Shown: positions 9,246 to 19,519 of the stretch, piece by piece
Numbering within the stretch: the stretch's first letter is position 1
Layout: each line of letters begins with the position of its first letter
Origin: Flavobacterium sp. ACN2
Lineage (GTDB): Bacteria > Bacteroidota > Bacteroidia > Flavobacteriales > Flavobacteriaceae
Length of the DNA stretch: 64,000 nt
Assembly: GCF_002303885.1 (NCBI RefSeq)
Contig: NZ_MRCM01000010.1
Location: forward strand, 150,341-214,340
Reading direction: 5' to 3'
Notes under the pieces: generated by a model
What the model saw: the letters and a program-made list of their open reading frames with translations, nothing else
What the model was told of the DNA's origin: nothing
Database searches by the model: none
Made by a program: the position numbers and the translations under genes

Positions 9246-11969
9246 ATGGATACTAATAATCAAATAACAAAAATTCAGCTTCCGCCGCATCAGGACTTTA
9301 ATTTCCTGAAAGACGAAGCTATTGATTATATCCAAAATCACATTGGCAATGAATGGACCAACTTTAACCCGAGCGATCCTGGAATGACAATTCTAGATCA
9401 GGTTTGTTATGCCATGACCGAATTAGGCTATTGCACCGATTTTTCGATTCCAGATATTTTAACCGATTCTACAGGAAAAATGGAAATTGAAAATCAGTTT
9501 TATATGCCTTATAAAATTCTGACTACGGCGCCATACACCATTAACGATTACAAAAAATACATTATAGACGGCATCGAAGAGGTTTACAATGTTGTAATCG
9601 CACCTTACAATCAGAATCTTTTGGCATTTAGCAGAGTGTATCAAATTTATCTTTATATCAATCCAGATATTACCGATGATATTAAATGCAATAACATTTG
9701 CAAGTCGGTTTATTACTACCTCAATCAGAGTCGAAATATTGGCGAACTTTTTAATATGCCAATTGCATTGCAACTGCAAAATTGCAAGATTGGCGGAAAT
9801 ATAGAACTTGAGAAAAGTGCAGATGAAAATGCTGTTTTATTAGAACTTCAAAATAAAATTCGCAATTATATTTTTCCGAAAATAGATCAGGCGAATTATG
9901 AGACGATGAAAGAAGACGGATATGATGCTGCTACAATATATGATGGCCCGTATCTTAAAAACGGTTGGATTTCTGACGATTCTTTATACGATAAAAAAGA
10001 TACCATAAAAGCTATTGATTTAATTCCTGTAATGGAGTCTGTAACCGGTGTCATTTCGGTTTCGGGGATACAGCTTTATCAGAACACGAATAATGTTCAA
10101 GCATTGCAAGCAACACAAAGCCAATTATTTTTTGTTGATATTATAAATTCTTATAAAGAGAAAAAACTAACATTAAATTCTAATGGAAAACAAATAGTCG
10201 CAGATGTCTTTGATCCGTTGCAAATCAATATTGGCCAATATCAGGATAATGTAACGAGCTTAAACAACAAACCGACTATAAAATTGCCAAAAAGCAGTTT
10301 TAGAGACATCAATAGTTATTACTCCATTCAAAATACATTTCCGCAGCAATATGGCATTGGCGACGATAAAATCGAAGACGATTCTTTGCCCGTTCAAGTG
10401 GCACAATCGCGTCAGTTAAAAGGCTATTTGACTTTATTTGATCAGGTTTTGGCCAATCAGTTTTCGCAATTAGCCAATGTTCCCAAACTGTTTTCTTTCA
10501 CCAATTCGGTATGCGGAGCGCCATCAGACAACGATGCTTTTTATGCACTAAAAGATACATACGAGAAAAAGCATTTGGAATATCCTGTTCCGTACAAAAT
10601 GTTTTCTCCTAGCTATTTCTATCAATCTCTGTATAGTATTCCTCACATCAAACCTTTATTGAAAAATAATGCCATTTTTGAATACAGCAATGGCGGCGAA
10701 ACTAAAAAGGAATTGAAAGAAAAAAGTTGGCGAGAATATCAGCAAGATCCTTATAATGCCTACATCTTTGGAATGATGAAAATCATGGAAGAAGAAGAAG
10801 ATGTTAACTTCGAAAGACGAAACAAAATACTAGATCATTTGCTTGCCAGACACGGCGAATCGCCAAAAGTAATTGATGCTATCATTCATGATACCATCTA
10901 TACTGGAAACAAGAAAAAAGATCAGATTATTATAAAGAGTTTGTATTTGCAGAATCTCGATTTATTATCCTACAACCGTTTTAAAGGTTATAATATTCTA
11001 ACGGCTTCAAAAATTAATCAAACCTCAGAGGCTCATTTGCTAAACATTAAAAAGGAGCATTTTGACCATATTAGCGAAAACACGTCTGATTTTGTTTTTC
11101 AATCTAATAAAATCAATAAAAAAGAAAAACTAAGCAAAACAGATTTCAATAATTTTTCTGTTTTAGAATTAAAACTGAATTTACTTTTCGGATTAAAAAA
11201 CATATATACCAATTTTATTACAACACAATTTGAAGCTTCACAAAATTCTATCGAAGATCAATTGAACAGCAATAAAACCATACAAAAAATATATTGGCTT
11301 AAAGAAAATAGAAAAGGTAGTTTTTTTATTGAAACCTCTATTCTCTTAAGTCAATTAAAATATAATCTTGAAATTGTAAAACAAAGTGATAATTCTTTTT
11401 ACGAAATACAAAATACAGATTTCCAAACCATTGCCAATATAAATTATCTTTTAAATACGGAAAGTCAAACCGTTTTGGATTCTCAGTTTTTAAAAGGTCA
11501 GTTGGAATTTTCTAATGAAAAATATGCTTTTAGTACTGATAATTCTCAAACTGGAACATCTATAGATTATACCAAAAGTAAATTCTCTGATTATTCATTT
11601 CGTATTACCGTTTCTTCTGGAAACGGAACCATTACAATTAACGATGCACTTTTTAAGAAAAATGCGATTTTGATATTTCCAGATTTTATTCCCGAATTCC
11701 AAACTCCTCAATTCGAAAGACGTTTAGAACAATTTCTTGCGGTTAGTCTTCCGACGAATATACAATCTGAATATCTGTTTGTTCAGTTTCAAGAACTTGA
11801 AAGTTTTACATCGAATTACTATAGTTTGCATGAGAGTTTACGTTTCAAAAATACACTGGATGCACACCACACCAAAACAGAAGCAACTTCAAACCCAGAG
11901 CAATATGCTGTCAATTTAATCCATAGTCTAACCTCAATTTTAGAAGCAAAAAATGGAAGAAATAAATAG
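9246..11969 (+). CDS. Large eCIS baseplate protein (Afp12/Pvc12-like)
   Basis: This 907-residue protein occupies the Afp12 place directly after the Afp11-like gene. It opens with LPPHQDFNFLKDEAIDYIQNHIGNEW and NPSDPGMTILDQVCYAMTELGY, the wedge-protein N-terminal pattern in which a D-PG-T/L element precedes a helix. RQLKGYLTLFDQVLANQFSQL at about residue 390 is another family signature. The C-terminal third is more variable. In the particle it would pair with the preceding protein to build the baseplate wedge. Its 3' end overlaps the tape-measure gene by 17 bases. Confidence 0.83.
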   Translation: MDTNNQITKIQLPPHQDFNFLKDEAIDYIQNHIGNEWTNFNPSDPGMTILDQVCYAMTELGYCTDFSIPDILTDSTGKMEIENQFYMPYKILTTAPYTINDYKKYIIDGIEEVYNVVIAPYNQNLLAFSRVYQIYLYINPDITDDIKCNNICKSVYYYLNQSRNIGELFNMPIALQLQNCKIGGNIELEKSADENAVLLELQNKIRNYIFPKIDQANYETMKEDGYDAATIYDGPYLKNGWISDDSLYDKKDTIKAIDLIPVMESVTGVISVSGIQLYQNTNNVQALQATQSQLFFVDIINSYKEKKLTLNSNGKQIVADVFDPLQINIGQYQDNVTSLNNKPTIKLPKSSFRDINSYYSIQNTFPQQYGIGDDKIEDDSLPVQVAQSRQLKGYLTLFDQVLANQFSQLANVPKLFSFTNSVCGAPSDNDAFYALKDTYEKKHLEYPVPYKMFSPSYFYQSLYSIPHIKPLLKNNAIFEYSNGGETKKELKEKSWREYQQDPYNAYIFGMMKIMEEEEDVNFERRNKILDHLLARHGESPKVIDAIIHDTIYTGNKKKDQIIIKSLYLQNLDLLSYNRFKGYNILTASKINQTSEAHLLNIKKEHFDHISENTSDFVFQSNKINKKEKLSKTDFNNFSVLELKLNLLFGLKNIYTNFITTQFEASQNSIEDQLNSNKTIQKIYWLKENRKGSFFIETSILLSQLKYNLEIVKQSDNSFYEIQNTDFQTIANINYLLNTESQTVLDSQFLKGQLEFSNEKYAFSTDNSQTGTSIDYTKSKFSDYSFRITVSSGNGTITINDALFKKNAILIFPDFIPEFQTPQFERRLEQFLAVSLPTNIQSEYLFVQFQELESFTSNYYSLHESLRFKNTLDAHHTKTEATSNPEQYAVNLIHSLTSILEAKNGRNK

Positions 11970-14900
11970 CCATATTGTATCGAGTCTAAAATGGGACACC
12001 ACTTTTGATCAAAAGAAAGAAGGTTACAGACTTCAGGAGCGTTTAAGTGCTTGGAGCAAAATTTCGTTGCCTAGAGAGGTTACCTCTATTTTTGACGAAT
12101 TATGCCCGCAAGAACAAAGTTGGCGAATTGAATTGCTTGAACTTGATCTTGGCGCCTGCGATTATAGTGATCTTGAGTTTGATCTTAGTCGAAAAATACG
12201 CAATCTGTTAAGAGAAAAAATAGCCGAATTAATTCTGTATCAAAACAATCAGAAGCAAAACGGAATTGCGGTTTACAATAAAGAAAAATCAATTCTAGAA
12301 AATCTTACGGTCTTTTTGCTAGAAGGTTATTTACCATGGAATTATCAGAACAAAGAAGGTTCTGTCAACCAGATTATGGCAGAATTGCTTCAGGATAATC
12401 TCGCTGAGGTTATTGCGATTATTAAAAAAACAGGAATGTCTCACGAGGAAGTGAGAAAACGAATTGCATGGCAGTTTGACGAAAAAAACATCACTAAAAT
12501 AATCGCCGCGCTCGAACCTAACAATAGTAGTTCTATTATTGAATTTAGCGCAACAATGGTTAACATCCAGGTTAAAGAAACGATTATCCAAACGAGTACG
12601 GCAAGTTTCAAAAAGAATCTATGGTTCTTTATTCTGAACTTTTTGCTGCTCGAACGTGGAACGCTTTTTAATAAACTGGCTTTCATGAAAAGCAGTATTC
12701 TGCAAATGGCCAATCATTACAATATTGCTTATGCCGACCTTATTATTCTAATCGAAAATACGATTGTAAAACTCTCTGATAAAACATCGCAGAACAACGA
12801 TTTTATCGCTTGTCTTAAAATACTAACGCAGGAATATGAAACGCAAAAAAGCGAGAATTATAAGCTTGAAACTGCTACAAATTATTGGAGTCTATTAGAG
12901 CCATTATTAAAAAATAAAAACAATAGAAGATTTAAAGCCGACAAAGACAATTTAAACGAATTGATAATCGTATTGAACAGCGAGAATAAAACAAAATTTA
13001 ATACGCTGCTTCAGCCCATTTTTCAGGACGAGAGTTTGCTTGTTTCACTGCTTCAGGATTTAAATGAAACTTCGATAAAAATATTATATTCAAAACTAGA
13101 TACTACACCATCGCAGCTTCATACAGAATCTATCATTTATCTAAACAAGCTGAGTCAGACTTTTAAACTAAAAACAAACTATAAGGCTTTATGGCAAATT
13201 GGAATTCTCTTTCTCATCAAAAATAAAAATACCGACAATACTGCTTTTCTCCTATTTTGCATTAAAGAATTAAGCAAAAAAAACAATCTTAGCCATGAGC
13301 ATTTATTGGCTCTTTTTACCAATGCTAAAATTCCTGCGGCGATAAAAAGCAATAATGCCGCGGTTATTTTTACGAATCTAAATGCTATTTATTGCAAAGA
13401 AATAAGCCGTAATAATTCTAATTATCCTGCTATTCATTTCAAAAATCTTGTAGCGAAACTTGAACTAGAATTGCAGAAAAACAGTACCAAAAGTATCTTT
13501 TTTATTGATTTACAAAGATCGCTGACTAGAACTATTTTATTGCATCCTAAAATGGCTTTCGAAGCCATGCTTTCATACGGAAATAAAGAGATTCTTAAGA
13601 AAATACTTCCATTGGTTTTGAATCGAGAAATGCTTCAATTGTTGCTAAAAACAGCCAATTACAAAAAAACAAAACTTGTACAAACGATACAAGTTGTGTA
13701 TGAGATTCTAAATGAAAAAGATCAATATGATTTTCCTGAAGAATTAATGACCGATGATTTATTGCTTCTCGGAATGCAGGAAATATTGTTACATCCGGAG
13801 CATAACTCCTCTTCGTTTCTGGAAACTATTATTGTGCAGTTATCCAAAAAAGTGACCGAGACGAGACGCGATGATTATTTTCAGTTTATCGCAAAACTAA
13901 TTCAGTCCAAACGAATTAAATCTTTTGGAGTGGCTATTAAAAAGACCTTTTTAAACCAGTTAAAAAACACAAGATCTATTGATACCGTTGCGCTTGCGTT
14001 GCTCATTCAAAATACATCAAAGCAAGATCAGCAGGAATTAGCGCAATTATTGAGTGCCAATTTTAATGATGCAGGATTTGCTTTACTCCGAAAACAAGAC
14101 AAAAAAGAAAGTGAAAACATATTGCTTTATTTCTTGACAAATGCAGTTGCGCTGAAAAAGAACTGGATTCAGAAAACGGCTTCTATCCTAATTCGAAATG
14201 TAAAATCGGTTTCGGAAACTAAAATTAGTGCAGCATTAAATGAACTTTTTTGGAATGCGATTTTAAAGTATTCTGCTTACAAAGGCAATGAAGTTTTATT
14301 TGACAAACTGCTTCAGAAAGAACTCAAATTGTATTTAAAAAAGAATATGCCAAATGAAAAAATACAGCTTCAAAACAAAACAAAATCTTTTGAATATGCC
14401 AATTCAGTACCAGATTTTATGCCTTTTTTAGAAAACAATGGCATTTCTGATTCTATACTTTCTAATGAAACTGCAGAATCAATTAGTACAGATTTGCTTT
14501 TTGAAATCGAGAGTTTATCCGAGAAAGAGAAATACAAATGGATTTCATCAATCCTTATAGAAAGGCAAGTTTCATCTGCTTTCAGCATTTCTAAAACCAT
14601 TGAGATTAAAGACATTCTGAACGCCATTATGGTAAAAGAGCCAAAGATTTTCTTTAGAATAATAAAAAAAGAATTTATTCCTGAAGCTCAAATAGATTGG
14701 CTTTGCCGCAATATAAACTTTCATCATTTATGCAATGCGGTTAGTCAATTGGATAAAAACAAGGAATTGTCTTTACGGATTTTGGAAAAATTCAATCATG
14801 TATTGGGCAATGTCAAAATAAAAGGATTGGCTGCTAAAGAAATGCAGCATCTCTTATTGCGAAAGCTCTTAAAGGCTGTAACCAACGACAATTGGAGACT

Positions 14901-15648
14901 TATTGCAATAGACAAAATCTGGAACGAATTAATCTGGGAAGTTGTAACAAAAAAAGGAATCTCAAAAAAAAGCTTTTTGGCCGATATGGAAAAATATATC
15001 TATCAATTTCCTCCCGCTTTACAGCTTGGTTTCAAAGAAATTCTAAGAGCCGAAAAGCAAACCTCAACCGTCTTAAAACAAACTGAAATAATTTCGAAAA
15101 TGGAATATAATAAAACTAAAGAAAACCCAAAAAACAGCCCTAAACAAGGAATTCCTGTTAGAAACGCCGGAATTGTACTCTTAAACGATTATATCGCGAT
15201 GCTGTTTGAACGATTGAGCCTAACTTCTGAAAGCAAATTTAGAAGCAACGAACATCAAATTCGAGCTGTACAATACTTGCAATATCTAATTACAGGAATG
15301 CAGGAAACGGAAGAGGTTTATTTGCCGCTAAACAAGGTTTTGTGCGGTTTGCCTTTAACCGATACTGTGCCTGATTTTATTGATATCCCTGATCAGGAAA
15401 AACAATTAATAAACGGTTTGATACAAGCGGCGATTTCGCATTGGCCAGAAATTGGAGATTGCTCCGTAGACGGTTTTCGCGGCAACTGGCTTGTACGCGA
15501 CGGAATTCTGGTAGAACTGGAAGATAAATGGGAACTCACGGTAGAGAAAAGGGCTTATGATATATTGATTAACAGATCTCCTTTTGCTTTTTCGATTATG
15601 AAATACCATTGGATGGATAAGCCTTTGCATGTCATTTGGCCTTATTAA
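11953..15648 (+). CDS. Contractile injection system tape-measure protein (CIS_TMP type, Afp14-like)
   Basis: A 1231-residue, mostly helical protein. Its ends fit the contractile-injection tape-measure family as I know it. The N-terminus reads HIVSSLKWDTTFD and then RIELLELDLGACDYSDLE, the EL-LDLG element. The C-terminus has VRNAGIVLLNDYIAMLFERL, LNKVLCGLPLTD, then SHWPEIGDCSVDGFRGNWLVRDG, and WELTVEKRAYDILI before a final MKYHWMDKPLHVIWPY. In the family the length of this protein sets sheath length, and it occupies the tube lumen during assembly. It is coupled to the Afp12-like gene. The middle (about 150-1000) is repetitive helix and would vary most between strains. Confidence 0.88.
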   Translation: MEEINSHIVSSLKWDTTFDQKKEGYRLQERLSAWSKISLPREVTSIFDELCPQEQSWRIELLELDLGACDYSDLEFDLSRKIRNLLREKIAELILYQNNQKQNGIAVYNKEKSILENLTVFLLEGYLPWNYQNKEGSVNQIMAELLQDNLAEVIAIIKKTGMSHEEVRKRIAWQFDEKNITKIIAALEPNNSSSIIEFSATMVNIQVKETIIQTSTASFKKNLWFFILNFLLLERGTLFNKLAFMKSSILQMANHYNIAYADLIILIENTIVKLSDKTSQNNDFIACLKILTQEYETQKSENYKLETATNYWSLLEPLLKNKNNRRFKADKDNLNELIIVLNSENKTKFNTLLQPIFQDESLLVSLLQDLNETSIKILYSKLDTTPSQLHTESIIYLNKLSQTFKLKTNYKALWQIGILFLIKNKNTDNTAFLLFCIKELSKKNNLSHEHLLALFTNAKIPAAIKSNNAAVIFTNLNAIYCKEISRNNSNYPAIHFKNLVAKLELELQKNSTKSIFFIDLQRSLTRTILLHPKMAFEAMLSYGNKEILKKILPLVLNREMLQLLLKTANYKKTKLVQTIQVVYEILNEKDQYDFPEELMTDDLLLLGMQEILLHPEHNSSSFLETIIVQLSKKVTETRRDDYFQFIAKLIQSKRIKSFGVAIKKTFLNQLKNTRSIDTVALALLIQNTSKQDQQELAQLLSANFNDAGFALLRKQDKKESENILLYFLTNAVALKKNWIQKTASILIRNVKSVSETKISAALNELFWNAILKYSAYKGNEVLFDKLLQKELKLYLKKNMPNEKIQLQNKTKSFEYANSVPDFMPFLENNGISDSILSNETAESISTDLLFEIESLSEKEKYKWISSILIERQVSSAFSISKTIEIKDILNAIMVKEPKIFFRIIKKEFIPEAQIDWLCRNINFHHLCNAVSQLDKNKELSLRILEKFNHVLGNVKIKGLAAKEMQHLLLRKLLKAVTNDNWRLIAIDKIWNELIWEVVTKKGISKKSFLADMEKYIYQFPPALQLGFKEILRAEKQTSTVLKQTEIISKMEYNKTKENPKNSPKQGIPVRNAGIVLLNDYIAMLFERLSLTSESKFRSNEHQIRAVQYLQYLITGMQETEEVYLPLNKVLCGLPLTDTVPDFIDIPDQEKQLINGLIQAAISHWPEIGDCSVDGFRGNWLVRDGILVELEDKWELTVEKRAYDILINRSPFAFSIMKYHWMDKPLHVIWPY

Positions 15649-15731
15649 AAAAGTATTCTAAAAACCAATTATCCAAATAAGAACCTTGAATACAATATTG
15701 AAATATAAATTAATCAACTAAAAAAACTATT

Positions 15732-17666
15732 ATGAACAGTTACAATGAAAATCTGCATTCTAGTGTATTGTCTTCATTAGAAAGTCAGGAAATGACCAAA
15801 AAACAATTGAGTTCACAATTGAGCACTTCAATGTTTACTCTTTATTATGCTGAAGGAGCTGAAATTGTTGCGCAGGAAAAACTCGATGCAACAGCAAAAT
15901 TGTACAAAGAACAGCAACACATAAATAATGTTGTAGTTACGAATAAGAATATGGCAGACAACTTATTACTATCTGCCAATCAGCAAAAAACGTATGTAAC
16001 ACAAGCCGTTACCAATATGGCGGTTTGCGCTTCGAATATACAAATTGCTTCAAATTCTATTGTGCGTTTGGCTAGCGATATTGGAAGTATTTACAGTATT
16101 GTAAATGCTGCCGATTATGGAACTCAAATTTATCAGCAAACGCTTGAAGCTTATAATCTGATTAATAAAACGGCTTATATTGCAGAGCTCACTTCGCAAT
16201 ATGCGATGGAAGCTACAGCATCGATTTCTGAAGTTTCAACTTCTGTTGTGGCAGATGGGGCTAAACTGACTAACTCTTCTGTAAACAATTTATTGCAGGT
16301 AACTACTTCAGATTTAACCGCAACTACTGCGGTACTAACAGTAGATAACGATACGAGAGCAAAAGCAAGTATTGCTACAAGAGCTGCAGAAGGAGCTATA
16401 AAATGTTGTGAGGTAGAATATAACGCTTCAAAGAAAGCCTATACGTATAACAACGAACAATTTAATCAGGCCTTGATTGTTGAGGTTCCTACAACTTTTG
16501 ATCCTTCAGCAGGCAGTTTTAGTCTTTCATTTGATGCTTACAAAAGTCCTTTTACTCCCGAAGATAGAGATCCTGCAACGCAAAATAAAGGATTAGCAAA
16601 TCCAGTTTTAAGCTACAATATCATTTTGGTAAAAGACAGTAAGAAATCATTCTTTAATGCTTCTACGGCAGAAGATTTGGTGGGCAATCCCGAGCAATGC
16701 AAAAGTATTCCTGCGACGCAAAAACCAGATGATAAAGGAAAATACAGCACCTCTATCGCTTATAAATCTTTGAGAGATGCAGATAATGAACCTCTAGTGC
16801 TTGGCGAAAATTATGTTGCTTTTCTTTTAATAATGTTTACTGAATCTTACAAGAAAGAAATCAATACGTTTGATGAATATCTATCTGCTCCTTCTGAAAT
16901 ATTTTCGTTAGTCTATACTTTAAAAAGTGCGAAAGATATTGGCACTTCTAGAAAACATTCTGAAGATTTATCTAAAATTACTTTTAATGTTGAGAAAGAA
17001 GAATTAAAAGCAAGTGAAATTGATTACAGATGTTTCTTCTTGCCTTACACCGATAATCTTTCTACAAATGAGGATTTACAGACTTTGGAATCCAAAATTG
17101 AAACCATGGAGTTAGATGAGGAAATTAAAACTGTTGATGCTGAAGTTAAAGCGCTTACCGAAGAGATAGAAATCTTAAATAGTTCTGCTCAAGCAAATGC
17201 TGAAACCGCTAAAAACAGTAAAGATCCTGATCAAGACAAACAGAAAAATAATAGTCTGAAAAGTACATTGGCTGATACTAAAGAGAAATTACGCCTTGCA
17301 AAAGCGCAATTGACAGATTTGAACGCTAAACTGAAAGAAGTGAAAGAGAAATCGCCTAAACCGGTTAAAAACACCAATGCCTTTTTCTTCAACTTAAATT
17401 TAGCAGAAAACATTCCGGCGGGAAACTTTACAAGTGCCAAACAGAAAACAACTTCAAGTCCAGAATTTGAAGTGCATATTGATGGCACCACTACAGATAA
17501 TTTTGGAAATCCGCTAATTGAAGATAAAAATTACATTCCTGTTATTTTGTCTTATTACAAAGGCAGTGAGATTTTAAAAACCAGATATAAAAATAGTCTT
17601 TCTGATTGGCAAAACACACCGCCAATACCTTATTCTACAAAACCAAAATCTGAAATCACAAACTAA
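15732..17666 (+). CDS. Unknown eCIS-cluster protein, helical N-terminus plus beta domains and coiled coil
   Basis: I do not recognise a family for this 644-residue protein. Residues 1-250 are alpha-helical and rich in Ala/Ser/Thr/Asn/Gln with few aromatics. Residues 255-400 look like a beta domain (SFSLSFDAYKSPFTPEDRD, SYNIILVKDSKKSFF, VLGENYVAFLLIMF). Residues 455-550 form a strong coiled coil (IETMELDEEIKTVDAEVKAL onwards), inserted before a second similar beta segment (AFFFNLNLAENIPAG to YIPVILSYYKG). No signal peptide is present. It lies 83 bases after the tape-measure gene and 16 before a shorter helical relative, in the place where Afp/PVC encode fibre Afp13 or other accessory parts. 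A fibre, lumen or cap-associated role is possible but unproven. Confidence 0.6.
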   Translation: MNSYNENLHSSVLSSLESQEMTKKQLSSQLSTSMFTLYYAEGAEIVAQEKLDATAKLYKEQQHINNVVVTNKNMADNLLLSANQQKTYVTQAVTNMAVCASNIQIASNSIVRLASDIGSIYSIVNAADYGTQIYQQTLEAYNLINKTAYIAELTSQYAMEATASISEVSTSVVADGAKLTNSSVNNLLQVTTSDLTATTAVLTVDNDTRAKASIATRAAEGAIKCCEVEYNASKKAYTYNNEQFNQALIVEVPTTFDPSAGSFSLSFDAYKSPFTPEDRDPATQNKGLANPVLSYNIILVKDSKKSFFNASTAEDLVGNPEQCKSIPATQKPDDKGKYSTSIAYKSLRDADNEPLVLGENYVAFLLIMFTESYKKEINTFDEYLSAPSEIFSLVYTLKSAKDIGTSRKHSEDLSKITFNVEKEELKASEIDYRCFFLPYTDNLSTNEDLQTLESKIETMELDEEIKTVDAEVKALTEEIEILNSSAQANAETAKNSKDPDQDKQKNNSLKSTLADTKEKLRLAKAQLTDLNAKLKEVKEKSPKPVKNTNAFFFNLNLAENIPAGNFTSAKQKTTSSPEFEVHIDGTTTDNFGNPLIEDKNYIPVILSYYKGSEILKTRYKNSLSDWQNTPPIPYSTKPKSEITN

Positions 17667-17682
17667 TTAATACCGCAACTAT

Positions 17683-18528
17683 ATGGATACTATATCATTA
17701 ACTCCGTTAAGACCAAGTTTACAGAAATACGGAATTACAGAAAAGAAAAAAGCTGAATTAGACTTGCTAAAAAATCAAGTAGTTGATGCAACAGCAATTG
17801 TACAGCAACAACAAACAATTGTAAATTCGCTGAATGAAAAAGCAACCCGATATCAAGGTTATTTATTAGTTTCTGAAAGCAATCGTACGCATGCATTAAG
17901 CAACAAAAACTTGATCGATCAAGTTATTCAAAATGCTTACGACTTAGCTCTCAATTCAAGAGTTGCTTTTTCAAAAACAGCCTATGCAACAGAAGACTCA
18001 ACAACAGTTAGCAAAAGCATCAGTGACTTGATCAGCAAATTAATTTATTCTGTAGAAATAATTAATAAACTGTCTATTCTAGTTATTCGCAAAAAAGCAC
18101 TTAATCCGTTAATTTCTGATGATTTAATCGCTAGAATAAACAGCGCGGGTACAGACGCCAATAATGCGGTTGCTCTTACGCTAGTTGCCTTAAAATCTAC
18201 ATTGGCGGCAGAAGCTTCTGTTCTGGAATCTGAAGCGGCAATTACTTTAGAAAGCAAACAAGCAACAAAATTGTATCTGACTTTAACAGATGAAAAATCT
18301 TTAGACGCGCCTTTATCAGTACAGCCTTCAGACAAGACTTCTATAAGAGCCTTAATATACAATGCGTATAAAAACGCTCAGATTTCTTATGATAAAGCCA
18401 ATACTGCAAATGACGAAACGGGAAGACAATTGAGCATTGCAACTGCCAATTTAAACAAAGCGCAAATCAAACTGCAATCGCTTCAATCTAGCTTAGCTGC
18501 GGCAACTGCTGCTGCTTATGCCTCTTAA
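17683..18528 (+). CDS. Unknown helical eCIS-cluster protein, probable relative of the preceding gene's N-terminus
   Basis: This 281-residue protein is nearly all alpha helix, rich in Ala, Ser, Lys and Asn, with no aromatic-rich core, signal peptide or membrane segment. It resembles residues 40-250 of the preceding product in composition and helix spacing: both have a VVDATA/LDATAK-type start, a central helix ending in a run of small residues, and a later segment with LEAxxA and VLESEAA-like repeats. It lacks the beta and coiled-coil parts. The C-terminus ends in an Ala-rich tail (SSLAAATAAAYAS). A hairpin follows at 18538. I cannot assign a function; a structural filament or lumen component is a reasonable guess given the neighbours. 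Confidence 0.55.
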   Translation: MDTISLTPLRPSLQKYGITEKKKAELDLLKNQVVDATAIVQQQQTIVNSLNEKATRYQGYLLVSESNRTHALSNKNLIDQVIQNAYDLALNSRVAFSKTAYATEDSTTVSKSISDLISKLIYSVEIINKLSILVIRKKALNPLISDDLIARINSAGTDANNAVALTLVALKSTLAAEASVLESEAAITLESKQATKLYLTLTDEKSLDAPLSVQPSDKTSIRALIYNAYKNAQISYDKANTANDETGRQLSIATANLNKAQIKLQSLQSSLAAATAAAYAS

Positions 18529-18537
18529 GATCAATTA

Positions 18538-18577
18538 AATTGTCCACTGTTTGCTTATGGCATTCAGTGGACTTTAA
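18538..18577 (+). terminator. Hairpin between the helical protein genes and the downstream eCIS genes
   Basis: Arms GTCCACTG (18542-18549) and CAGTGGAC (18565-18572) pair perfectly across a 15-base loop, with flanking AAATT/ACTTTAAT bases adding weak pairs. There is no long T run, so this may be a partial terminator or processing site that lowers expression of the ATPase and cargo genes relative to the structural genes. Confidence 0.5.
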
Positions 18578-18595
18578 TCAATAATTTTTAAGGTT

Positions 18596-19519
18596 ATGGA
18601 TCATACTAATAAGAATTTTTATAGGCATTTTTATCTCAAAACTGGAGGATTTCTGCCTACCAAACCGTTAAATAAAAGTCTTTTTCCTGGCGATTATTTT
18701 CAGATTAAAAACGGCGAAATTATTCTTCTTGGAAACATTTATCGCAATGGCATTATATCGCGTCACGATGCTGATATAAGCGGAATAATTGCCTTAAATG
18801 ATGCCAATTGGAATTTTAGTGATGGTATCTCAAAACCTTATTCAGGACGATCACACGCACATGGTTCCATTGAAGGCAATTTTGAATTTAGCAAACAAAT
18901 ATTGGCTTTTGCTAATAAAGGAAGCTTCATTTTTAAAGCCGATGAACCTGAATCTGTAAAAATTAATAATTGGAATGAAATCCAACAACAATTAATTATA
19001 AAGCTCACACAAACCTTATATTCATTTAGGGAACTTTATGTGGTAACAGAAAGTGCAACTGCAAAAAACACTACTCTAGCCATAGCTGGCGAAGCAAATG
19101 CCGAACTAGAACTGGCTTGTGAGGCCGAAAATTTTGGATTGTCTGATATTTTCGGACATCCAAACACCAAAACAATTCAGTCGAAAGATATCGAATATTA
19201 CCACCGAGAAACCAAAAGAAAACCTGCTTATTTCAAAGCTAAAAAATTAGTCGTGCAAGACGAAAAATTGGCTTATTTCATCACTGATTTTATCTCCAAA
19301 GAGAACAATACAAGCGAATGGGCAGATTCTTTTTTTGATTCAAATTTTCATAATGATGCAGATTATAACACGCAAATGATTATGCAAAATGCTCAAGGTT
19401 TTTATTTGGATATGCTGCAATGCAATGAGCTGAATCCTAACACGGCTTTGCTTTATTTTAAATGGGCTGATGCAAATCTAGACGATTTAGAAAAATTATT
19501 TGGAGCTTATGGAAACTAA
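18596..19519 (+). CDS. Unknown eCIS-cluster protein with faint gasdermin-like sequence pattern
   Basis: A 307-residue soluble protein with no signal peptide and no family I can name with confidence. It starts HFYLKTGGFLPTKPLNK followed by LFPGDYFQIKNGEIILLGNI. A later strand-rich part reads KQILAFANKGSFIFKADEPE, and at about residue 150 comes ELYVVTESATAKNTTLAIAG. This series (Y-G-hydrophobic-P start, a P-G turn, LG, and an LYVVTE-type strand) resembles the general pattern of gasdermin-family N-domains, but the match is made by eye and is weak. The gene overlaps the ATPase by 11 bases, so it belongs to the assembly/cargo part of the cluster. Alternative roles are an assembly factor or an adaptor protein. 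Confidence 0.45.
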   Translation: MDHTNKNFYRHFYLKTGGFLPTKPLNKSLFPGDYFQIKNGEIILLGNIYRNGIISRHDADISGIIALNDANWNFSDGISKPYSGRSHAHGSIEGNFEFSKQILAFANKGSFIFKADEPESVKINNWNEIQQQLIIKLTQTLYSFRELYVVTESATAKNTTLAIAGEANAELELACEAENFGLSDIFGHPNTKTIQSKDIEYYHRETKRKPAYFKAKKLVVQDEKLAYFITDFISKENNTSEWADSFFDSNFHNDADYNTQMIMQNAQGFYLDMLQCNELNPNTALLYFKWADANLDDLEKLFGAYGN

